Positions 8,017-12,637 of a DNA stretch of 12,637 bases are shown here, piece by piece (positions within the stretch are counted from its first letter, which is position 1; the number at the start of each line of letters is the position of its first letter). The stretch is taken from contig BNUF01000066.1 of NCBI GenBank assembly GCA_025997155.1, positions 1 to 12,637 on the forward strand, read 5' to 3'. This stretch comes from Clostridia bacterium. Its GTDB lineage: Bacteria; Bacillota; Clostridia; Lachnospirales; WQUN01. Below the pieces are notes generated by a model that saw nothing but the letters and a program-made list of their open reading frames with translations, was not told the origin of the DNA and did no database searches. Position numbers and translations under genes: made by a program.

Positions 8017-8782
8017 TTGTTTTCTAAGGTCGCGGCTATGTTTTTCCTCTTTGAAGTAATATTTTGCCTGAAGCAAACTTGATTCAAGCAAGTTGCGTTC
8101 TTTTTCATAGGACGCGCCGCTAAGTCCGTTATTGTAAAAAACGCGTATTTTGTGTATGCGCGAGTCGATAAATTCCATAAGTCTGTTTGGCGCGAGTTCT
8201 TGGTGCATTGTGCTTGCCGCCCTTTGAGTGTAGTAGTAATAATCTCCGTCTATACAAGCGCAGGTCCTAGCTCTCGTGTATATATACGGCAAAATTCGGG
8301 TATCCTCATACAAATGCTCCGTGTCGAAACGCAGGGAGGAAAATAATTCCCGTTTATACAGTTTTCCCCATACGACAGAGGCAAGCAAAGGTTCTTCTTC
8401 AAGAAAGGCGCGTCCGACCTCTAGGGCGGGCTGAAGTCCCGTAAGCCGCAAAGGTTTTTTTGACGTAAAAAGCGGCGGCTCAAAGCCATCCTCCGCGACG
8501 ATTACGGCGGAGGTGAGCGTCGCGATATCCGCGCCGTATTCGCCAAGCGCGTTATACAAATCTTCTATTATGTTTTCCGCGAGATAGTCGTCTCCGTCGA
8601 CGAAAGTTATATATTCGCCCTTTGCCAGCTCAAGCCCCGTGTTGCGCGCAGCAGACACGCCCGCATTTTTCTTATGCGCGACGGTCACTCTGCCGTCCTT
8701 TTCCTTGTACGCGTCGCAAATAGCGGGGCTTGTGTCGGGTGAGCCGTCGTCAATTAGCAAAACCTGTAAATCCGCGTAAGTT
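7761..8782 (-). repeat. tandem-duplicated GT2 N-terminal coding segments
   Basis: The stretches around 7761-7846 and 8696-8781 encode the same segment, running from QTYADLQV through DDGSPDTSPAICDAYKEKDG, in the two neighbouring glycosyltransferases. By eye they differ at about a dozen of roughly 86 bases, several of them silent. This supports a fairly recent tandem duplication or ongoing gene conversion. The interval given runs from the first segment to the end of the second; the sequence between is ordinary coding DNA. Confidence 0.75.
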
Positions 8783-8856
8783 TGGTTTAATATGGAATCG
8801 ACACATTTCGGCAAAAACTTATCGACATTGTATATCGGAACTATAACAGACACCAT
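7930..8856 (-). CDS. GT2 glycosyltransferase (tandem paralogue, first gene)
   Basis: A 308-aa cytosolic GT2 enzyme: VSVIVPIYN at 2-10, IDDGS at 35-39, KNAGVSAARNTGL at 63-75, metal-binding DGDD at 87-90 (the neighbours have DSDD) and YEDTRILP in the middle, likely holding the general base. The shared tail motif WFDAQKW is at 281-287. The N-terminal half is nearly the same as in the following gene, while the acceptor-side half has diverged, which fits a duplicated enzyme adapted to a second acceptor or linkage. The ATG at 8856 lies four bases after the stop of the GH3 gene, with AAGG about ten bases upstream inside that gene. The stop overlaps the next gene by 4 bp. The sugar transferred cannot be read from the sequence. 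Confidence 0.92.
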   Translation of the reverse strand: MVSVIVPIYNVDKFLPKCVDSILNQTYADLQVLLIDDGSPDTSPAICDAYKEKDGRVTVAHKKNAGVSAARNTGLELAKGEYITFVDGDDYLAENIIEDLYNALGEYGADIATLTSAVIVAEDGFEPPLFTSKKPLRLTGLQPALEVGRAFLEEEPLLASVVWGKLYKRELFSSLRFDTEHLYEDTRILPYIYTRARTCACIDGDYYYYTQRAASTMHQELAPNRLMEFIDSRIHKIRVFYNNGLSGASYEKERNLLESSLLQAKYYFKEEKHSRDLRKQWFDAQKWYVHGNRTKLELLQEGLQEENI

Positions 8857-8860
8857 AATT

Positions 8861-10546
8861 TTAATACCTTTCTCTTAGCGCGAAGAAAAATTTCTTATCC
8901 TCGGGCTTGGATATCACGCGCACGGGTTTCATTTGGTTCTCGGAAACGCCATGCGCGATTTTTTGGTCGCGGTGAAGGTAATACGTCTGTTGCTGAAGAA
9001 CTTCAAGGGCGACCGACCCAAGCGCGCCGCTTTTTATTTTCGCGCCGGCGGAGGGGTTTGCCGCCGACAATTTATCTTCTATAATATCTCGGTATCCTTT
9101 AAGCTTTTCTTGCGGGATAATGTCTTTCGGCTCGACAAACAGTACGTATCTCCCAGGGGAGGTCTCCGTGTCCGCGTACACGCTGTAATCAAAGAAAACG
9201 TCGCCCGTCTCGCGGGCAAGCTCCGACACCGCCCATTTTATCATACTCTCGTCCGTTTTTTCACCCGCTATGCTGACGAGCTGATTTTTGCGGTACATAA
9301 AGCAGATTCGGGGCGTTTGGTTGTAATATCCCGAAACGCGAACAACGTCGCCTATGCGGTAGCGGTAAAGCCCCGAAACGTTGGTTATCACGATTTCGTA
9401 ATTTTTGCCCTCTTCAAGCTTGTCAAGGGTTAGGGTTTGCGTCTCGTCCTTTGCGTCCTCGGGTATGAACTCATAGAATCCGCTGTCGGGTATCAGAGTG
9501 TAAAACTCCTCTTCTATGCCCGTAGCGACGGCGACAATCGCCTCGGACGCCGCGTACAGTTCGAAATGAATCGGAACGTCCCCTAAGTAGCGGCGCATCT
9601 TTTCGGTGTACACGGTAAACCCGCCCGTGCCTATCGCCGAAAGAACGTCTATGCCCGTCCAGATTTTTGGGATTACGTTTTCAAAACCCTGCTCGAATAT
9701 CGCCCGAAGTTCGGCGGCGCGTTCAGGGTCGGGAGCAAGCAAAGGCGCAAGCTCATCGCGCATATCTTGCGGTAGGTCTATCTCGTCGCTTATAACGCCT
9801 TTTTCAATGTCGTCCGCCAAAAGTTTCCAGTTATCTTCAAGATACGTGAACATATCCGCGAAGGAGGTCATAAACGTCGCGCCTAAAACCGTTATGTCCC
9901 GCATAGGAAGCGCGAACCGCAGTTTCAGGTAACGCTGAAAGCACACCTGTTTCGGGAAGAGGACACATTCGGGGGTCGTGTACAAAAAACGCGCGACGAC
10001 TTTCAGCTGGTCAATCGTCGCCGCCGATATACAGCCCTGTGTCGCGCCGTCGGGGGCGTGTTCCACCACCACTTCAAGAGAGGCGAGAGAATGTCCCTTG
10101 TTCAGCCCGCGCCCGCGCTTTTTTTGAAGATATTCGTCGGCGACGCCGTAGTACGTCAGCGCGTATTCCGAACACAGTTCTATCCCCCGCTTTGACACGG
10201 GAATATGCTTTGGCACGCCGACGCTCCCCGACGAGAGCGCGTAATGCACTATGGGGTAGGCGGTTATAAGGTTTTTCTCTCCGTTTTCATACATTCGGGT
10301 TATGTAATCTCCGTAATCCTCATATGTCGAAAAAGGCACTTTGCTTTTGTATTCCGCGGCCGTCTTAATACCCGCGAAATCATATTTTTTGCCGTATTCG
10401 GTATCGGCGTTGTCTGAAAGTATCTTCAGAAGAAGTTCCTCACTTACGGATACGGCGTTTTTGCTTATTTCATCTAGATGCCGCAAAGTTTCCCTGCTTT
10501 TTTGAACTACGGCGTTAAATACGTCCTCTGTACTCGGAATTCCCAT
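8861..10546 (-). CDS. GH3-family acyl-acid amido synthetase (adenylating enzyme)
   Basis: A 561-aa GH3-fold enzyme of the ANL adenylating superfamily, about the usual family length. The ATP-binding loop is SSGSVGVPKHIPVS (105-118). YAASE (331-335) is the adenine/acid-binding motif, and YRYRIGDVVRV (394-404) is the YRxGD motif at the hinge. IAGEKTDE (426-433) begins the mobile C-terminal lobe. Plant GH3 enzymes activate a carboxylic acid as acyl-AMP and couple it to an amino acid; bacterial homologues are mostly uncharacterised. Here it is the first gene of a sugar/acyl operon, so a natural-product or glycoconjugate amide ligase is the likely role. The ATG at 10546 has AAGGAG (10554-10559) seven bases upstream and a strong promoter just before it, giving a leader of about 30 bases. 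Four bases separate its stop from the first glycosyltransferase. The acid and amine substrates are unknown. Confidence 0.9.
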   Translation of the reverse strand: MGIPSTEDVFNAVVQKSRETLRHLDEISKNAVSVSEELLLKILSDNADTEYGKKYDFAGIKTAAEYKSKVPFSTYEDYGDYITRMYENGEKNLITAYPIVHYALSSGSVGVPKHIPVSKRGIELCSEYALTYYGVADEYLQKKRGRGLNKGHSLASLEVVVEHAPDGATQGCISAATIDQLKVVARFLYTTPECVLFPKQVCFQRYLKLRFALPMRDITVLGATFMTSFADMFTYLEDNWKLLADDIEKGVISDEIDLPQDMRDELAPLLAPDPERAAELRAIFEQGFENVIPKIWTGIDVLSAIGTGGFTVYTEKMRRYLGDVPIHFELYAASEAIVAVATGIEEEFYTLIPDSGFYEFIPEDAKDETQTLTLDKLEEGKNYEIVITNVSGLYRYRIGDVVRVSGYYNQTPRICFMYRKNQLVSIAGEKTDESMIKWAVSELARETGDVFFDYSVYADTETSPGRYVLFVEPKDIIPQEKLKGYRDIIEDKLSAANPSAGAKIKSGALGSVALEVLQQQTYYLHRDQKIAHGVSENQMKPVRVISKPEDKKFFFALRERY

Positions 10547-10585
10547 AACCGCACTCCTTAACCGTTAATTATAATATCCGGATTC

Positions 10586-10614
10586 ATTGTAATACTTATA
10601 AAACACATTGTCAA
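10586..10614 (-). promoter_or_regulatory. sigma-A-type promoter of the biosynthetic operon
   Basis: On the minus strand TTGACA (10609-10614) is followed after exactly 17 bases by TACAAT (10586-10591): a perfect -35 and a 5/6 -10. Transcription should begin near 10579, about 33 bases before the GH3 start codon, with the RBS in between. This is the only convincing promoter for the nine-gene minus-strand operon; gaps inside the operon are too short and lack comparable boxes. Confidence 0.75.
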
Positions 10615-10636
10615 GATAAGGGTTATATGATACACT
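10608..10636 (+). promoter_or_regulatory. candidate sigma-A-type promoter of the STAS-phosphatase operon
   Basis: On the plus strand TTGTCA (10608-10613) and TACACT (10631-10636) are separated by 17 bases, a 5/6 and a 4/6 match. The start site would be near 10643, about 30 bases before the STAS ATG. It is weaker than the opposing promoter, and its -35 box uses the same base pairs as the opposing -35. A 7-bp inverted repeat, CAAGATA (10612-10618) and TATCTTG (10636-10642), brackets the spacer and could be an operator. Confidence 0.5.
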
Positions 10637-10672
10637 ATCTTGTGATAACTTATAAATTTGGGGGATATTGCT

Positions 10673-10966
10673 ATGACTATAACAAAAACTGTTACGCTCG
10701 CGATAGAGGGAAGACTCGACAACAACACCTCTGACTTGCTTAGGGCCGCGATTGAGGATAATTTTGACGGAAAAGGCGGACTTTTCCTTGATTTCGCGGA
10801 GTTAGACTATGTATCGTCGGCGGGGCTTCGGGTTATTTTATCCGTATACAGAAAAGCGGACGAACACGGCGGCAGCGTAGTCCTCAAAAACGTAAACGCC
10901 GAGATTTCGGAACTGCTTGAGATGACGGGATTTTCGGACATTGTGGTAATCGAAAACAGGACATGA
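10673..10966 (+). CDS. STAS-domain anti-anti-sigma factor-type protein
   Basis: A 97-aa single STAS domain of the SpoIIAA/RsbV type. It starts MTITKTVTLAIEGRLDNNT, with the typical first strands, and contains LDFAELDYVSSAGLRVIL (39-56). Ser49, in SSAGL, aligns with the Ser of DSTGL/DSSGL that is phosphorylated in RsbV and SpoIIAA. In partner switching, the unphosphorylated protein captures an anti-sigma kinase and so frees its sigma factor or target; a PP2C phosphatase resets it. The ATG at 10673 is chosen because GGGGGA lies about seven bases upstream. A TTG at 10658 in the same frame would place the RBS inside the coding region and is rejected. The stop overlaps the phosphatase start as ATGA, so the pair is translationally coupled. 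It could alternatively control a non-sigma target, as some STAS proteins do. Confidence 0.9.
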   Translation: MTITKTVTLAIEGRLDNNTSDLLRAAIEDNFDGKGGLFLDFAELDYVSSAGLRVILSVYRKADEHGGSVVLKNVNAEISELLEMTGFSDIVVIENRT

Positions 10967-12637
10967 AAAACGATATCCAAAAAAAAGTAAAAACCCTTCT
11001 GCTGACTATTTCGGTTAGCGGCGTTCTTTTCGTCGGTTTGGCGGCTCTCGCAGCTATGTGCTATTCGAATTACTATGTCCTTAAAAACTCGCGGGAGCTT
11101 GAAAGCCAAACGGAAACGCTCGCGCAGTCAACCATCGAAAAAATCCAGATAGACAATTTTACGCGGGTCTCAAAGGAAAAAGCGGCGGATATAGACAGCA
11201 GTTTCACGCACTTCAAGTCGTACCTTGACATTGTGACGCTTGCGGCAAGCAAGGCTCACAATGGATACTCCACCCCGAAAAATACGAGACAAAAAGGAAA
11301 TCTGCGCGTTTTTTACCCTAAAGGAGAGGAAGACGCACTCGCGGAGGAAATAAAAAACCTCTCCTCGATGGACATACTGACATGGGTATTGAACGAAGAA
11401 GCTCAAATACTGAACGTGTACGCGGCCACCGAAACGGGAGTCACGATTGTCGCCGAAAAGTCCGCGCAAGACGCCGAGGACATAGAGGCAAGGGAACGTT
11501 TTTGGTACAAAGAGGTAAAAAAACAGAGAAAGCTGATTTACACAGACGCGTATCATGATTATTATACAAACGACGAAATCATTACGATTGCCGCGCCGTT
11601 TTACGATGAGGATAAATTTATCGGAGTTGTGGGGCTTGATATTTTAGTAGGCGAATTCAACACCTATTTCACGGATATTGAAGGCGCGTATACGTTTATA
11701 GTAAACAGCAAAGGTCACGCGTACACTCAAGCCCCCGACAAACTGCCGAAAGACATTGATTTAAGGCGGCTTGAAGATGATGAAGACTTTGCGGAAACGG
11801 TCAAAATGATGGTGAACAGGGAAAGAGGAGTGAAAGCTATTACGATTGGCGATTCCTCGGTTTACGTTATATTTGAGCCTCTAAGGACTATTCCGTGGAG
11901 TTTCGCCTCCGTCATACCCGCCGAAAGCGTTTTAACCCCCGCGAATACAATTCACTCCGCCGTGGCGGATTACTCGGAAAAGACGACCTTGCGTATTTAC
12001 AATATATTGGCGGCAGCTATAATTTCGCTGATAATTTTAATCGTGGCGACGAGCGTCGCCGCCACCGCGCGAAGCTCCAAGTGGGCGCGCAGCGTAACCG
12101 CCCCGATAAAAGAGTTGATTGCCTACGTAAGGGAAATGGGCAAGGGGAACTTTGACGCGGCTATCTCAATAAATTCAGGCGACGAGATTCAGGAGCTCGC
12201 GGAAAATTTTGCGGAAATGGGCAGGCGGCTTAGGGATTACATAAAAGAACTCACATTAATCACCGCCGAAAAAGAGCGTATTATGACGGAACTTAACGTC
12301 GCGGCGAAGATTCAGGCGGATATGCTTCCGAAAATCCCCCCGTTTCCATGGCGAGCGGACGTTGACATTTTCGCCTCGATGTCGCCCGCGAAAGAAGTCG
12401 GCGGGGATTTTTACGATTTTTTTCTTATCGACGACGACCATATGTGTGCCGTCGTCGCGGACGTGTCCGGCAAAGGCGTGCCTGCCGCCTTGTTCGCGGT
12501 TATAGCGAAAGTTCTTATAGCCGAAAGCGTGAAACTAAGACGCTCCCCCTCTCATTGTTTTGAGATAGCAAATAACGCGCTTTTTGAAAACAACGATTCG
12601 TCAATGTTTGTCACCGCGTTTATGTGCGTTTTGGAAA
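10963..12637 (+). CDS. membrane SpoIIE-type PP2C phosphatase with dCache-like sensor and HAMP (partial)
   Basis: An open frame runs from ATG 10963 to the window edge (558 codons seen). Order: TM segment about 11-35; extracellular dCache-like sensor about 37-335, with RFWY (179-182), YTDAYHD (193-199) and GVVGLD (221-226) matching the ligand-pocket layout of Cache domains; second TM about 345-368; HAMP about 370-425, starting near VTAPIKELI; a short coiled coil with AAKIQADMLP (447-456), the usual linker of this family; then the SpoIIE/PP2C domain with EVGGDFYDF (478-486) and ADVSGKG (499-505), whose Asp482 and Asp500 should bind the metals. The C-terminal part of the catalytic domain is off the window. 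It should dephosphorylate the STAS protein next door in response to an external ligand. The start is weakly preceded by AGG and overlaps the STAS stop by 4 bp, so translation is probably coupled. Confidence 0.92.
   Translation, partial: MKNDIQKKVKTLLLTISVSGVLFVGLAALAAMCYSNYYVLKNSRELESQTETLAQSTIEKIQIDNFTRVSKEKAADIDSSFTHFKSYLDIVTLAASKAHNGYSTPKNTRQKGNLRVFYPKGEEDALAEEIKNLSSMDILTWVLNEEAQILNVYAATETGVTIVAEKSAQDAEDIEARERFWYKEVKKQRKLIYTDAYHDYYTNDEIITIAAPFYDEDKFIGVVGLDILVGEFNTYFTDIEGAYTFIVNSKGHAYTQAPDKLPKDIDLRRLEDDEDFAETVKMMVNRERGVKAITIGDSSVYVIFEPLRTIPWSFASVIPAESVLTPANTIHSAVADYSEKTTLRIYNILAAAIISLIILIVATSVAATARSSKWARSVTAPIKELIAYVREMGKGNFDAAISINSGDEIQELAENFAEMGRRLRDYIKELTLITAEKERIMTELNVAAKIQADMLPKIPPFPWRADVDIFASMSPAKEVGGDFYDFFLIDDDHMCAVVADVSGKGVPAALFAVIAKVLIAESVKLRRSPSHCFEIANNALFENNDSSMFVTAFMCVLE

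Larger units (their letters stand above)
10547..10672. other. divergent intergenic control region
   Basis: This 126-bp AT-rich region is the only true intergenic stretch. It holds both predicted promoters, both ribosome binding sites (AAGGAG at 10554-10559 minus; GGGGG at 10660-10664 plus), the CAAGATA/TATCTTG inverted repeat, and a 9-bp direct repeat ACTTATAAA at 10594-10602 and 10648-10656 that flanks the promoter core. I see no terminator or riboswitch-like fold. Confidence 0.65.

Noticed and set aside
8861..10546. Reading the GH3 enzyme plus condensation domains as a split NRPS
   Set aside because: No carrier protein with a DSL-type phosphopantetheine site, no A-domain core motifs of the NRPS type and no thioesterase are seen in the window.
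10547..10672. Riboswitch or attenuator in the divergent region
   Set aside because: Both leaders would be only about 30 bases, too short for a riboswitch, and no GC-rich hairpin followed by T residues is present.
11895..12155. 86-aa plus-strand frame inside the phosphatase gene
   Set aside because: It is out of frame with the continuous phosphatase reading that carries TM2 and HAMP here, and its translation is Arg-rich without motifs.

Overview
The window looks like a chromosomal piece of a moderate-GC bacterium, most likely a Firmicute of the class Clostridia. This is an inference from four things: strong AGGAGG-type ribosome binding sites, sigma-A-like promoters, Firmicutes-style family-2 glycosyltransferases, and a partner-switching pair of a STAS protein and a SpoIIE-type phosphatase. 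No rRNA, tRNA, CRISPR array or mobile element is visible. Coding density is very high: the only real intergenic region is 126 bp (10547-10672).

Minus strand, 10546 down to 1: one tightly packed operon of nine genes, most of them overlapping or within a few bases of each other. In transcription order it encodes a GH3-family adenylating acyl-acid amido synthetase, three GT2 glycosyltransferases (the third is a double-module protein whose first module has lost its catalytic motifs), a sugar-1-phosphate nucleotidyltransferase-like enzyme, two stand-alone condensation-domain-like acyltransferases with NHxxxDG and THxxxDG active sites, a membrane-anchored HlyD/MacA-like adaptor with a very long coiled coil, and the start of a MacB/LolD-type ABC ATPase cut by the window edge. 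Read together, this is a compact biosynthesis-and-export cassette: activated sugar supply, glycosyl transfer, carboxylate activation with amide formation, acyl transfer, then ABC export. No carrier protein, NRPS adenylation domain or ketosynthase is present, so it is not an ordinary NRPS or PKS. The product cannot be named from the sequence; an exported acylated or amidated glycoconjugate is the best guess.

Plus strand, 10673 to the right edge: a 97-aa STAS anti-anti-sigma-type protein, translationally coupled to a large membrane phosphatase (TM - dCache-like sensor - TM - HAMP - coiled coil - SpoIIE/PP2C domain, cut by the window edge). This is the signal-input half of a partner-switching system; the matching anti-sigma kinase is not in the window.

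The two transcription units diverge from one compact region in which the -35 boxes of the two predicted promoters occupy the same base pairs (TTGTCAA, 10608-10614). That suggests the signalling pair and the biosynthetic operon compete for RNA polymerase.
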